Assembly: GCF_000189635.1 (NCBI RefSeq)
Contig: NW_002476454.1
Location: forward strand, 310,001-374,000
DNA length: 64,000 bases
Direction: 5' to 3'
From: Tetrahymena thermophila SB210
Taxonomy: Eukaryota; Ciliophora; Oligohymenophorea; Hymenostomatida; Tetrahymenidae
Made by a program: the position numbers and the translations under genes. Positions 26,263 to 39,937 of this stretch are shown piece by piece; positions within the stretch are counted from its first letter, which is position 1; each line of letters opens with the position of its first letter. The notes under the pieces are model-generated. The model did not search any database. It was not told where the DNA came from and saw only the letters and a list, made by a program, of their open reading frames with translations.

Positions 26263-28305
26263 TCATTATTCAAATCTACTTTTTGTAAAATCTTCACCTT
26301 TAAAAGGTTATATTTTTTCACCAGAAATCTGACTCCTAAAGTTAGGCTATAGATCGAATTTAGCAGTACTGGCATTATGTCCAACAGGCTTTATAGGCAT
26401 AGAACTTCTGATTGGATGATCGGCATGAATTTACGATTTTAAAAGATAGCTATTGGCTAATTAGCTGTAATTTTCATTTAAATTTTATTAAAATGTTGGA
26501 TATTTATCATATCTCATAGGGTAGTTTTTAGGATTTGCAGCATGTCTAGGTTGAGCTTAAAAATAATCTTCAGGGCTAGATAAATATTCTTTTTACTTAC
26601 TAAAATTTTCATAATCTAGATAAAGATTCTTTTGTGAGGAAAGGTAATTAATTGGTGATCTGTTGCTGTATTAGAAATCTCTTTGAGATAAAAATTTTTC
26701 ATCACGTTATGTTGCAACATTTTGATTAGGTTAAGTTGATTAACTATGAGGGCTAACATATCTTTGCTAGACAATAGACCCGTTCAATTTTTGTTTTAAA
26801 TATTAATAGTTTTAATTATTTCCTACCTTCATTAAAAATTAATTCAAAGTTGGATAATCATCCTTTAACTCTATGTATTCTATTCCAACCATAGGCCTTA
26901 CATTTTGAGTATTTTCATATTAAACAGATGTTTTTAAAAACTTTCTAGGCTATTCAACTCCCTACCTTTTTACTTAAGCATTATAATTATCTACATCATT
27001 TCTATACACAAATTCCTCCTAGTTAAAGTTATCTTAATCGTCCTGATGAATTAAAAATTAAAAAAATCATTAAAAAAAGAATAAATAGATGATTTAATTA
27101 CAAACTATCTTTAAGTGCTTGTAACATATTCATAAAATTCCTACTCATCTCCTTTAACATATCTTAAATATGGATTTTTTTTTCTTTCATTTATCATAGG
27201 ATTATCGGCTAAATAATCGCTAGGGAAAATAGCTTGGCAAAATTCATCCATGGTTATTATATCGTTATTATCCTTATTGAATCTTATGAGCACATATTTA
27301 AAACTGTTTTCACTAAATTCTGTAATTTGATTCTAAATCATAAAAGCATAGAATCTAAATATATATTTTTTAATAATTAGTTTAAATAATTTTCAAATTT
27401 TGCATTTTTAACTAATTAAATAAATAAATACGCTTATTTATCAATATGATATTAACCTGGGCGAGCTATTCTTTTAAAAGACTCTCTGTAATTCCAACCA
27501 TAATTATTCATAATATCCATTTTTTAAGCTTCTGTTTCTCTGATAAATTATATTTCTAGTTCAAATATTTTTGAAAGTTATTCTTCAATGTAAAAAGGAA
27601 GAGTGGGTTTCTAATTTGATGGTCTAAATTTTCTTCTCTCTAAGCATTATTCCTTTAAGTTATCGTCTTATTTAGGGAGAATGATTTTTAAAAATCTAAT
27701 TTATTAAAATATTTATATTCATTTATTTATTTAAATATGAATTTATTAAATGTTGAAAAATTTGATTTCTAATGATAAATGAAGTAAAAAAAATATTGAT
27801 TGCTATTCACATTTATAAATAAATGCTTGTTTTAAAATGAATATCATAATTTATAGTTTAAAATTTATTATTTTACTCTTGAAAGCTTATGCTCAAATGA
27901 TTTTTAGCAAACACATAAACAAGAAAATCGCATTCTTTTTCTCTGGTCATAACATGATTCTTTCTTTTAATTTATGATAAATTTTTTTAAAAAATAAATT
28001 TTATTCAAGATTATTTCAATTTTTACGATAGAAATAATTTTATATCATTTGAGGTAAGGTAACCATGTCCATGAATATCTAGTGACTTAAAAGCCTCAGT
28101 AACTTCAAATTTGTCATTTTCGCATAATAAACTTCTTAATTTTTCAATCTTTTTAGATTTTTTTGAAATTAATAAATTCCTCAAAAAGCGTATCTAAAAT
28201 AAATTTTTATACTTCGAATTCTTTCCTTATGATGGTAGCTAATAAATTCGCAAGATCTCTTTCATAGAAATCTTCTTAATCCCGACCTTAATAATTGTAG
28301 TTCAT
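26263..28305 (-). CDS. EF-hand calcium-binding protein of ciliary/cytoskeletal type
   Basis: Six exons: 28305-28213, 28148-28027, 27963-27877, 27695-27432, 27354-27102 and 27042-26263, giving 532 aa. The pattern is a helical lead-in RDLANLLATIIRKEFEIEKLR, then AFKSLD and an EF-hand loop DIHGHGYLTSND at 55-66, then a second lobe. This second lobe reads LPFYIEEQLSKIFELEIQFIRE...GWNYRESFKRI, with an EF loop NKDNNDIITMDE at 215-226. Such two-lobed proteins with R/E-rich connectors are common in ciliates and flagellates and are often axonemal. The first loop has Gly and His at liganding positions, so its calcium binding may be weak. The C-terminal 260 residues are Tyr/Gln/Asn-rich and unstructured. 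The 64-nt first intron restores the usual ELE-xxLR helix spacing. Confidence 0.8.
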
Positions 28306-29158
28306 AATTCTCTAAAATATTTTGATGGCTAAAAATGATATTTAGTTATTAATTTATTAAGTTATTTTTTAAGAATTTTTGAAATTTGTATGTTTAAGCT
28401 TAAATAAGAGTTAATGAGATAAATCTTATAACTACAAAATATAATGATAAATAAATTTATTAATCTTCTAATTGAAAACAATAATTATTTATTTATCGTA
28501 TATTTATATCTAAAATCTCAAAAAGTTTCGTTTAAATCTAATGGTTCGTTAAAATTATACTGGAAAATTTATTTCTCAATTTAAAATAATTATTTTAATT
28601 TTAATTAGTAAAATAATTATTAAATAAAATAATTTTTTTAAGTTTCTAAAAGCTAATTTAAAAATATTTAGTAATATTCTTTATTTTAATTAAAATAATT
28701 AAACACAAAAGATTATTTAATAATCTATAAAAATTTTATTTAAATTTATTTCTATAATTCATCAGAAAAACGAAATAAATTTTTTTTTTATATTTAATTT
28801 TAAAAAATTATTTATTCTATTTTTCAAAAACAGTTAAAATATTTATTGAGCTTTTAAATAAAAAAATCAAAATTAAAAAATATAACAAAAAATTCATTTT
28901 AAAATTTTCTAAGTAAATTTCCTCAAGCACAAATTTCAAAATATATTTGAAATTTTTCATGAATTTTAAAAATAAAATTAATTGACATTAACAAATAAGA
29001 ATGGCATTATTTTTAATTAAAAAAAATATTTGACTTTTTTAATTTTTTAAAGTAAATTTTAATGGAAAAAATTAAAATGTTTTTTTATTAAATTAAAAAT
29101 TTAAAATATAAAATAAAAAATCTAATATTTGAATTAATTTAACACATTTTTAATAATT
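28306..29158. other. Intergenic region, extreme AT content
   Basis: About 850 bp, among the most AT-rich in the window, with nothing coding and no repeat recognised. Confidence 0.5.
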
Positions 29159-31481
29159 TCACAAACATCCTTTAATAATTTGTTAGGATTTATAACATCT
29201 AGATTAATTTTAAGAGCACCAATTACTAGATTGGATTAAAGAAATTAATTGAGTTAGATCGTTTTAATCTAATGCTTTAATTATCTCATTCTTTAAATCA
29301 CATTTCTTTCCATTTGATTTAAAGAAATCGAATAATGTTATTTATATGTTTTAAGGAGCTTTAGAAATATTTGAATAGCATTATTGTGCTTAGGCTTTTA
29401 TATCTATGACGTATAAATTAAAAATTTACTAGGCTTAATTTTCGGATAAAATTATTTTATTGGATTTTAAAGCATTTTCGTCAATTTGGAAATTTTTTAA
29501 GTATTATTTTATATCATTTAAATCTATCTATGTTGTCAGAATTTTATTTAGAGGAGAAACTGTGAGTTAAAGCTGATTGTATTGGTTATCATTTTAAATT
29601 ATAAAACTACCTAAGTCTAGGTCTGAGCAAAGAGTTAAATTTGATTATTATTATTGTAATTTTTTATTAGCCATTGTTGAATATTAAGTATATCTGTTAT
29701 TTTCTTTTTCAAACACGCTATCCACTTCTTGGACTTCTAAAAATTTGACTTTTAAGATAGAAAATGAGTCATACTAGTTAGTAAACATTTGGTTGCACTT
29801 TTTTAAATTTGAATTTTAAGTCTTATCAGCTCCTTACAAGTAAAGTTGCTGGATTTATTCGGAGCCTGAAACATCTGATCTAGTTGCTGAGAAAAATCCA
29901 TTTCCGTAGTAACTAGAAACAAGTAAAGATGAAAATTGTACTCTATTAGGTTTATTAGTTGTTCTACCACAGACATCAACTATAGCATACATTTTCACTC
30001 TTGAAGACTTTTAGCTTGCAGCTGCCTAAATAAAGGCAAATTCTGCTTCTTAAAGTTTTTAATCGTCAATTTAATTAGATTGAGATTGCTAATCGAAACA
30101 ATCTACTAATTTTCCATTCTAAGTCATTGTAATTTCTTTAGATACTCTCAAAGAAACCTTGGTGTTAGAAGAAGTTGAAATAAATGGAATGTAAGAGTTA
30201 ATTTGTGTTTCACAAGAAAGTTAGTCGCAAGTAAAGTCAGATTTTGCTTTTTTCATGTATATAATATTTTAAAGCTATTATTTATTTATGAAATCACTCA
30301 GTAATTAAGGGTTTATTAAAGCCCCGTTTAGTTGAGCTAGGTGTTAGCTAAGTATAGTAGCATAATGTGTTATTAACTAACCTTTAACACCCATAGTACT
30401 CTTAGAAATTTAATTGTATTGGCATTTAGAGATTTAGTCTTTTAAGTTTGAGTACTTCTAAGCGAAACTCTAAATTTAGCATTGTGCTGAATCTACAAGC
30501 TCGACTCCAGACCATTTAGGATCATTTTAAAGATAGAGATTTTTGTATTGAACTGAGTAACTTTTTTTATTAACAAATTAAAAAATTTTTAAACCAAAGT
30601 TAAATAAAAATATAAGCTTACCTTGTTGGGTTTAATTTCAAGTTTTATGAGCAAATTTTTGTGTTTGAAATCGAATCTTGTTTCTTAGTAATTTAAATGT
30701 TATAATCAATCTTTTAAGCTGACTAATCACAGACACCATTAGAATCAGGATAAAAGCTTTGCAATGAGGCGCAAATAATACAATCGTTAAAATTTGGTCC
30801 TTTGCATGTTGTGCATGAAGAATGGCATTAAGAGCATTTCTATGAATTTTAATCCCAAAAGTATCCAGAAAGGCATTCTTCACACATCGATAAGCTTGAA
30901 CAGTTAAGACAATTTAATGAACAGTTTTAGCAAGAGTTTCCATCCCTTTTTACAAATTAATTAAAAATTAGTAAATAAAATTAAAAATTAGTAAATTTAC
31001 CAGAATTGTGAGAGACCACATATATCGGAATACTTTTTTAACAAAGTATCTTGATCTTTTGTAATATTTGAATTATCTAGGATACATTCAATTTATTAAA
31101 GACTTGAATAGTCATTACTAGATGGGATATATCCTCTTGGGCATGATTAGAAACATCTGAATTTTGAGTTTCTTATTATTTTAATAAAATATGTTAAAAA
31201 TTTAATTAAATCTAGTTAATAAAATACTCTTTAACATAAAAGCTCATGCTGCTCTAGCATTCATTACAAAGATCTGTAGAGTCGTTGCATTTAGAACAAG
31301 TGAAGTGACAGGCTTTATATATTTTTAAAATAATTAATTAAAAATTATTTTTCAAAAAAACAAAAAATAAAGTACATTTGATGGTTTAGGTTTTTGTATC
31401 AGTGAAAGTATTTTAGGCAAATACTACGCAAGAGGTTGAAGCAAGAATTAGCAAAGCCAATATTTTGAACTCTTTTTTCAT
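29159..31481 (-). CDS. Secreted cysteine-rich protein
   Basis: Five exons: 31481-31376, 31312-31228, 31171-31001, 30945-30622 and 30560-29159, giving 695 aa. The start MKKEFKILALLILASTSCVVFAQ is a signal peptide. Residues about 35-200 carry CxxC repeats: CSKCNDST...CNECQS, CQNCSLNCLNCSS...CEECLSGYF, and CSQCHSSCTTCKGP, which is close to the furin-like and proprotein-convertase Cys-rich pattern. From residue 230 on the protein is Gln/Ser-rich with scattered cysteines and ends KGCL, with no transmembrane anchor. The second, long part has no family I recognise. The last exon is open throughout 1402 nt. It is divergent from the gene at 33162. Confidence 0.78.
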
Positions 31482-33161
31482 TTTTTTTAAATTAGTATTT
31501 TGTATTAATCTTTTATAAAAATTCTTTAATTATCTAAATCTTGTTATTTCAAGTTGACAGACAGATAAAATCTATGAAATGGTAAGAATTTTTTAATTAT
31601 ACATTGCTTACATAAAATATCACGAATCACTGATTGAATATCTTAAGTAAGATTATTTTTAAAATTGAATAAACAAATATACTGGACAGATAGAATAGAT
31701 CTATCTAAATGTTTGATGTAATCAGACTTTCAAGTATATTTAATTTAATTAGTACTATAAGCAATTTACTTATTCATGTGTATTCATTGTATTACAAAAT
31801 AAGATAATTTCAAAACCAAAGACTATTTTTCTCTTTGCACAAAGAAGTGTTAAATTATAAAAGCTCATTTCTAATGATTGTCATTTTTATGAACCTTATT
31901 GAAATTCAAAACTAAATTATTTCATATTTATTAGTTTAAAATATATAAATTATACATTCTTTAATTATAAAAATCGTTTTCAAAATCAATATAATAAATA
32001 CCTACTAGACTTAAATAACATTTATTATGAAAATACTTCAGAAATAATTATACAAGTCAATAACTTATTCATATTTAATTGTGTAAAAAATTTTGTGTAA
32101 TTATTTTTCAAATGATATCTTAAATTTTTATTTATTCTATTTAAGTATTTTCTGTTAGAAGAAATTATTTTTTTTTTGTTACTTAAATTCATAAAAGAAA
32201 AATAAAAAATATGGTTATTTTTTGAATTTTATTGAGTAAAAAATACATAAATTAAATAGATATTTTTAAAATAAATATAAATACCTACTAGACTAATTTG
32301 ACAAATGTAAATTTATATGTTTCTTCTATCAATAATTGATTTAATTCAAGCAAAAGTATATTTATTTTAAGTTATAAACAAATTAAGTACTGTCAAAATC
32401 ACAAATCAAATAAAGATTTTTCTAATTTTGTATATTTAGATGACTATAGATTTTATTATGATTTTTTTTTTTTTCGAGTTAAAAGTGAAATATTTTATCT
32501 TTTAAAAAATGTTTATGTTAATTTTCAAGTTTATAGAATTTATATCATTAGGAAATAACTGTTTTTTGAGATGGACTAGACTTATCTTAATTTATATTTT
32601 AAGGAAACCCTACATTTTTTAAACTCCCAATTAAGGCATACAATGATTACTGATTTAAGTTATTTTTAATATCTTCCTTTTATCATAATTGTATATATTA
32701 ATTTTGTTTTTTATTTTTTACACTGGACTTATTTTAATTTAATTTCTTTTTATTTAATCCTAATAAACTGTATTAATTGATTGATAAATTAATTTTTTAA
32801 ATAAGATAAAAAAGTTTATCTATTATCTGAAAGAAGGATTTTATTTTATATTTTATAATTTTGAATATTATTTTAGAAAAATAAATTTCAAGAAACATTT
32901 CAAATTTAATACTTTCAAGTAAAAAATTAATTCATTAATTAATTGAAAATCAAACATTAAACGAAAATCATCTGTAAATACGTAGTACTAAATATGAAGA
33001 AAGTAAATATACTGTAAACTTAGCTTTTTAGTTGAATTAATCAATTTATAAAAAGCCTATCAATAGTATAACCCCATTTAAAAATTAATCATTGTGTATT
33101 AAAATAAATATTAAAGATTTAAAATAATAAAAATCATAAAAAAATTAAATTATATCTAAAT
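31482..33161. other. Divergent intergenic region with a short repeat
   Basis: 1.7 kb between divergent starts. A 17-nt direct repeat (TAAATACCTACTAGACT-like) occurs near 31997 and again near 32278. Otherwise AT-rich, with no gene. Confidence 0.5.
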
Positions 33162-36100
33162 ATGCTATCTGCAAACTAATCTTTCTAAAGAGAGAATATA
33201 CTATCTTCATAAAGGATAGTAGATAATAATTAACCATAAAATTATAATAACTAATAATCTGGAGAAGCAAATAATAACAAAGCTTTGGAAATTTTAGATG
33301 GAAATCAAAGGAAACAATCTGATTTGATAGAATCTATTCCTATTGATCAAAATAGTAACCAATAAAAAATTCCTGTCTATAAAAAGAAAAAAACTTTAAT
33401 TATTGCTGGAATTTTAGTAGCTATATTGCTCGCAAGTGCAGGTATAGCAGGCTATGTTTTATATAATTAGCTATAAGAAAAATCAGACTCTCCTTAAATT
33501 CCTGTTACTTTCCCTAAATACAAAGAACAAATTATGGTAAGTTTGTCTTTTTTAAAATACATTTTATAATTATATTTTATTATAAAAAGGCCGGACAAGA
33601 ATAAAATTTATTGAAAATTATTCATGTTCCTAAAACCTTAAGAGTTTATGAGTACACTCTTTACAACCTTTAAAAGACATAGTAGAGTTAGGAATTAGAG
33701 AATGAATCTTTCTCTAAAACTACTCATAAACTTGGTTTAGTTTGCACTAATGTTACTGAGTCTTCGTTTGACATGATGCTTTATGTCATGGAATCTACTT
33801 TTATTGACAACACTACAAACAAAAACTCTACTCTTTCTGGATACCCTTCTCTCAAAGAAAACAGACCTCAAAGAAGATTTTTAAAAGGTGAGATAGAAAG
33901 TGTCACACAAGAAGAATCAAATATTGATAGTTCCATTTTTAGAGAATTTGGTAAAAAATTAAGTTAAATTCAAATTATTTTAAAAATTTTATCTAAAAAT
34001 TATTAGAACCACTTTCACAAAATGAAGTTGAAATCTTGAAAGCTAAAAATATTACTGAAGAGTAATATTACTTTAGTTATCTCCCAATTATCAGATTTAC
34101 TATGTCAAAAGTAAATTATTATTTTAGCTTTTTTAAAATTTATATTTAATTTAATTTAAAATTAATTAGAATGGCTTAATTAATTATGTGTAATAACCTA
34201 TTAACTTAAGATACGATTTACACTCTGTCTTTTTAAACATCTTAGAATAAATCTCTCCTGTGGTTTTGAAAGATTTTTATTCTATCGTTTAATAAGAACC
34301 AACTAAGAATGGTAACAAGAGAGTTTTGCAATTTGCAAAATAATAATATTCTTAGAGAATGCTAAATAACTAAGAATCTTAACCTAATTTGGAAGCTCAA
34401 GTAGCAACTGATGTAAATGGTAATTTACAAAAATCTTTTTCATAGACTAATAACAAAGAAAATTATGCTGTCGAGAACACTTCTTATACCTAAAATACAA
34501 CCATAATAAATGGAGCACTTAAGAGCAGCCAAGTTGAATCAATATTTTCAATGAGTGACAATTCCAATAATCAAGAACACTAAGCTCCCTTGATGAAGAA
34601 TATTGGAATGAATTCTAATTGCACAATTACTTTTATGTATTAAAATGATGAAATGGATTCTAATTTGTATGATTAATTAAAAGAAGATTAAGAAAATATG
34701 GCTGTTTTAGAACTAACTTGGAATGAAGCTATTGATATTTATAATAAAGTATTTAACTAGTCTTACTAAACTCATACTAAATCAAAACAAAATGAATAAA
34801 GTAAGTTTTAAATCAATTTAAATTATTTTAAAATTTTTAACTGTTATGAATAATTTAGAGAGAGCACTAGAGGGACAAGACGGAAAAGCTATGAAAACTG
34901 TATTAAAGCCTATATTTAGATAAAATTATGCTTCAATTGATTTTGGTGCTGATGTTAAATCAGAATGTGTGGAAGCAGCAATCATTTCAGGAGATGACAT
35001 TTGCACTGTTGGATTATACAGTTATTTCAATGGCAATAGTATGCTGGTAGCAGAGAAGTAAACTAAGATTAATATCTCATAAGTATTAAAGTATTATCAG
35101 TACATTTAGTATATTCTATCTGATAAAATTGTTACCGTCAAAGGAAAACTTTAAAATCATATTGAGACCATTAGTAATTAACTTAATGACATTATGACTA
35201 GAGTTGACATAATGCTAGATATTTAACAAAATCCAGTTTTAAAAGATATTTACAATGTTGTTTATAAGGACGAGTTAAAAATCATTAGTTAAATTAACTA
35301 GATCGAACTCTTTATTAATACAGTAAAACTCTTCAATTCAAAAATGTATTTTTTAGTTAATCATTCATTTAACTTTATATATAGGCTATTAAAAATGTTA
35401 ATAAAATCGCTGAAGATCCTTTGACTACATTGAAGAGTAGAATCTTGAACTTCTTACTCAAGAAATAAATTGATATCAGAGAGTAAGTTGAAAATATTGA
35501 AAAGTTCTATAAGGGGTAGTTTAAAAGAATTTTAGACTATATAATTTCTGTTAAAAATAATGGTGTTAGTGATAAAGTCTACTAAAAGCTTAAATCTGCT
35601 CTTGAACACTACGATGGAGTAATTATTGAACTAGTTGAAATTCCTGTAAAAAAGATGCTTGATGCAGTAGAAGCCTCCATTCTTGAATAGGCTGACTAAG
35701 CTTATAAGAATAGCATGCAGGTAGATTAATAAGTATCCGTTGATTCTAAATCTGCAGTAGCATAAAATAAAACAGATATTTCTGCTCCTCTAAAATTAAA
35801 GTAAATACTCACAACTGCCAATCTCACAGATACTCTTTCCACTATAGTCTCTAAATCAGTCAAACAAATTTTCAATTAGACTCAGGTTCATGATGCTTTG
35901 ATGAAGGGCTTAAAGCAATCTTTAGATTTGTAGAAGACAGATGTCATAAAGTAGCTTGACGGCCTTAAAAGAAACAATACAGTTGAAGCTAATCAAGAAG
36001 TTGATGAAATCATACAAGATATTGAAAGTGTGGTTGATTATTCAATAAATTTATATCATGATGTTAAGGAAGTCAAGGATGATATTGTTGAAATAGTTAA

Positions 36101-37546
36101 TGCTCTCAAGAAGCTTTAAGGATATGACACCAAAAAGCTTATACTAGATCTTACTTCTAACTTAATAGATTTCCCAGTAAATCTTGCTGTCTAAATCAAA
36201 GATTCTGCTGTTGTAACAGTACAAAAAATTAAACAAATCGGCTCTAATATGAAAACCAATCTATTATAATGGAAAGATGATTTGGTGAAAAACTCAACTT
36301 CTCTTGTAACTGAAGTCAAAACCTTATACAAAGATGTTATTGATTTTCTTTAAATTAAATAACTCCCATCATCTGATGATCCTAAATTCTACAGCGTAAA
36401 TTTTTTAATTAAAGTTTTAAAATATTTATTAAATTTAAAATTTAATAATAGAAACCTCTATTTGATGATATCTCTCAATTAACTAATGGAGTTAAAGATT
36501 TGATGAATGTTAAGTTCTAGAACTTAACTAATACTTATAATAGATTTGTAGAGATTCCTAACAAATTTAAAAAATTTATAAGTGATTTCTAAGCACTTGG
36601 AAAGAGAACTGTTGATTTCTACACTGAAATTAAAGTTGCAATCACTTCTGTGAAAATAGAAGGAGGTCTTTTGTGGTAATACATTTAAAATAAGACAGCA
36701 GAAGCTAAGTCTGCATCTTTTTCTTCTATCTAAAATGTTATCAACTCAGATTTAGTAGAGTAAGTATAAAGTTAAGCTATTTCTCCTTTGAGTGACTCTT
36801 CTTCTTCTATCATGAAAACAGATATGATTGCTTATTAGTAGTAAGTAGACTTTTAGTAAACTAATATGACATAAATTTACAAAGAAGTAATTAAAACTAT
36901 AATAGCTAATTCTGAATTCGATAAGAAGTCTATCACTTTTGAACCCTTTTCATTCCCTTTAGAATACGTATATTTCTATCCCACTCCTATTGGTGTAGCT
37001 ATCAAGCTTAAGTTATCTGCTTCGTGGAATGCAGGTTTTAACTTGAATTTATCTTTTAAAAATGCAACTTTAGATTTATCTGCAGGTGTTAATACTAAAG
37101 TAAGTGTTTTAGGTGAGGTTTCTGCTTCTATCGTTATTGCTGAAGTTGGTGGATATGCTGAAGGAACGTTCTTAGAAACAAGCGTTACCACAGGTATACA
37201 ATTATAAGTTTTGAATAGCTTTCATGGTAATTTTTATATCGATGGAAGCTTTAAGCCTTATAGCGTTAAGATAGGTATCTACTACATGTATTATTTCCCT
37301 TCAGAAATAACAAAGTGCGGAAGCATTCCATAACCTACCTAAGATGAAATTAAAGGATAAATTGAAGTGAAAAAAAATGTCTAAACAATTAATCAATCAA
37401 TTATTTCATCCATCTTTAATAAAATAAAAAAGGCCATTGATTGTTTAACTTAAATTAAATTGGCTCCATAAAAAAAAGATATATTCCCTCCAATTTAAGT
37501 CTAAGGACAAATATATTAAAAACGTCTATTTGAGGAATCATTCTGA
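33162..37546 (+). CDS. Large single-pass (type II) membrane protein of unknown family
   Basis: Seven exons: 33162-33536, 33590-33950, 34007-34110, 34170-34800, 34859-35322, 35385-36395 and 36452-37546, giving 1346 aa. A hydrophilic Gln/Asn-rich N-terminus of about 75 residues precedes KKKKTLIIAGILVAILL, a membrane segment at roughly 79-100 preceded by lysines, so most of the protein should lie outside the cytosol. The middle (about 560-1050) is long helical sequence with heptad-like spacing (LKKQIDIREQVENIEKF, VKEVKDDIVEIVNALKKL). The last 200 residues switch to beta-rich, Gly/Ser/Thr sequence (ASWNAGFNLNLSF, VSVLGEVSASIVIAEVGGYAEG). Two paired cysteines are near the end. I do not recognise any domain. 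Six introns of 53-62 nt fit perfectly in phase. Confidence 0.8.
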
Positions 37547-38023
37547 AAATAATTAATTTACATTAAGTTATATACATTATATATTATACTGTAATACATT
37601 AAACAAATTTATAATTTTAAAAAATTCTTTCATATATTTACTTACTTAATTTTTTTTCAACTTCTTTTAACAAAGATAATAAATTATGAAATAATTAATA
37701 TAATTTTCATATCTGTAAAATTTTATTTTAATTTTTGCATTTAGAATATACGCAAAGTATAGTAGGAAGTTAATTTCAAAACAAATAAAAAGAGAGGTAA
37801 ATTTTAAAATATTTACAGCGAAAAGTAAGTAGACACACAAAAATAAATAAAAAATTGAGGTTATGTTTAAAAGAGGAAATAAATTTTAAGAGTTAGATTA
37901 ATAACATTAAGACTTGCATAATATGAAAACAAATATAGTCTAATTAGTAATATCATGTTTAATAAAGAATAAATGTATGTTTAAGATTTAGAAAATAATT
38001 TTAATTGAAAATTATCAAAAATT
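37547..38023. other. Convergent intergenic region
   Basis: 477 bp between two convergent stops. Only AT-rich 3' flank sequence. Confidence 0.5.
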
Positions 38024-39853
38024 TCATTTCTTTTGACTAATAATAAGATCGATAGCTTCACTGCATCTTTCAATAAGTTCCTTTTCGTCTTTAACGATGT
38101 CGACGATATCAGCAACTTCGAAGACGTCAGTATCGATAAGCATACCAGTAATTTTGGGGACTTGTTGTTTGAATTCAGCGATTTTAGCTCTAGCTTGGTT
38201 TTCGTTTTAAACATCAGGGATATATTCCATGATTTTTCTATTCTTGTCAAGATCAAGTTCAGAAATTTTATAGTAAATGATTTGACCAAGAATACTTCTC
38301 TTTGATTCATCTTGAAGCTTATCGAAATCGCTGAATTAAGTTGAAATGGCATTAGTAATTTGTTCAATTTTATTCTTCTTTTCTTCTGCAGTAGCCTTTT
38401 CGAACTAAATAAAAATATTTTGAGGAGCAGCAGGTTTATTAGGAACAGCAATAAGAGTTTGAGGTTTAGGTTCAATTGGTTAAGGAGTGTTTTAAATCTT
38501 CTTATTATGTTACATAGAAGGAATGTTAATAAGCTTTGGTTATTAATTTTAGAAGGGGATTTATTGGGGCATGAACATAGGAATAGGGTATCCATAGGGG
38601 TGAATTGGGTTAGGAGCTTAAATGTCAGTTTAGAATTTGTTGCTACCCATAGTGCTATTTTGTTGGAATTCACCAATTTTTTTAGTCAACTTTTAGACAC
38701 TTTCTTGTTCATTCTTTTTGAGATAAAGAGTGACCTTGTGTCTGTTGTCGAAGATTTCATCAACAGAGTTTTTATTAGATTATTTAGCACAGAAAATCAT
38801 CAACTTTTGACCGTCAGCCTAAGAATCAAAGAAAACTGAAACATTGTTAGTTTTTAATTGATCGTCAGCATTGGCGGGTTTAGTTCTCTTTTTAATTTTA
38901 ATGCTCTCAGTAGGAACAGAAACACCAATAGCCTTTTGAATCCAATCAGCAATGTCTTATTCCTTAATGTCAATCTTGACACCTAAGAAGAAAAGATTTC
39001 TTTCACTGCTTTCATTAGACTTGAAGTTAATGGTAGGTCCCTTGTTTTAGGCTCCTGAGTAAGAGAAATTCTTTTAAACTTATTCCTTAACAGTCTTATA
39101 AATGTGTTCTTCTTGCTTATCATCATCGTATTGGAAATCAACCTTGACCCAGAAGTTCTTCTTGCTTTCATTGTATTCAGTGTAGAAATTGAAATGAAGA
39201 ACATTGAGTTCTTACTTAATTTTCTCGAAAATGGCGTTGATTGATTAGGTCTTGGCTTCCTTTTAATCAGCTGGGATTTCGTTTTCGAATAAACCAAGAA
39301 TGACGATGTTGTTGGCCTTATTTTTGTTGCTATCGTTGAACTTTTAGATATTGAAAGAGATGGTAGAGTTAGGAAGAGAAATCTTACCGTTTAACTCGTG
39401 TTCTTTCAAAATTTCATTGTAGGCTTCTTCAGTTTCGAATTAAACGTAACCATAACCTAAATTCTTGTTTTCATCGTTCTTCTTAAGCATAAGAGAGGTA
39501 ATTTCACCATACTTAGACATGAAATTGTGTAAAGTGTTAGTTTCGAGATCTTAAGGAACATTGTGAATGAATAAGTTATACTTTTTCTTTTGCTTAAGTT
39601 CATCCTTGTTTTGGTAATTAACAATATTAATTTCCTTGTTCAAAAGCTTATTGTGATTGAGGGATTGCTTAGCATTCTTTGCTTCTTCAGGAGATTAGAA
39701 TTCAACTAAGGCGCTTTTGTTCTTAGGGAAGTGCTTCAATGACTTGATAGTACCGAATTTCTTGAACTCCTTGAAAATAAGTTCCTTGGTGACACCTTCG
39801 TGGAGCAATTGGACTAAAAGTGTGCTCTAATTTTAAGTGGCGGTTTATAACAT
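38024..39853 (-). CDS. Poly(A)-binding protein, cytoplasmic type (four RRMs plus MLLE)
   Basis: Single exon, 609 aa. It binds mRNA poly(A) tails and links them to translation and decay factors. RRM1 is at about 10-80 (TLLVQLL, KSALVEF). RRM2 is at about 96-175 with the clear RNP motifs LFIHNVP and NLGYGYVQF. RRM3 starts at NNIVILGLF, and RRM4 at RNLFFLGVKI. A Pro/Gln linker (PNPIHPYGYPIPMFMPQ) leads to the C-terminal MLLE domain, whose signature KITGMLID sits at 567-574. The RRMs are divergent and RNP1 is weak in RRM1, RRM3 and RRM4. Codons are strongly biased (AAG, TTC, GTC, CTC), as in highly expressed genes. The leader is A-rich (see separate entry), and a truncated duplicate lies at 42189-42869. 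Confidence 0.93.
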
Positions 39854-39937
39854 TTTTTCTTTTTTGTCTTTTTTTGTTTTTTTTTTTTTTTTAAAGGTTT
39901 GTCCTTTTGTTTGTTTTTTGGTCTCTTTTTTTTTTTT
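39854..39937 (-). promoter_or_regulatory. A-rich 5' leader of the PABP mRNA
   Basis: Immediately upstream of the PABP ATG the mRNA-sense strand is almost all adenine, broken by single C or G residues, with an uninterrupted run of about 17 A at 39876-39892 and another of about 12 at 39925-39936. PABP mRNAs of animals and plants carry oligo(A) leaders to which PABP binds and represses its own translation. The position and composition here suggest the same autoregulation. Poly(A/T) tracts are common in this genome, so the function is inferred. Confidence 0.55.

Noticed and set aside
28149-28212. A 19-nt micro-intron in the EF-hand gene
   Set aside because: A 64-nt intron from the same donor joins two family-typical helices in frame.
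31997-32295. Direct repeat TAAATACCTACTAGACT occurring twice
   Set aside because: Only about 17 nt and two copies with unrelated flanks; too little to call an element.
38033-38839. Plus-strand open frames across the PABP gene
   Set aside because: They are the complement of a certain coding sequence with strong codon bias.
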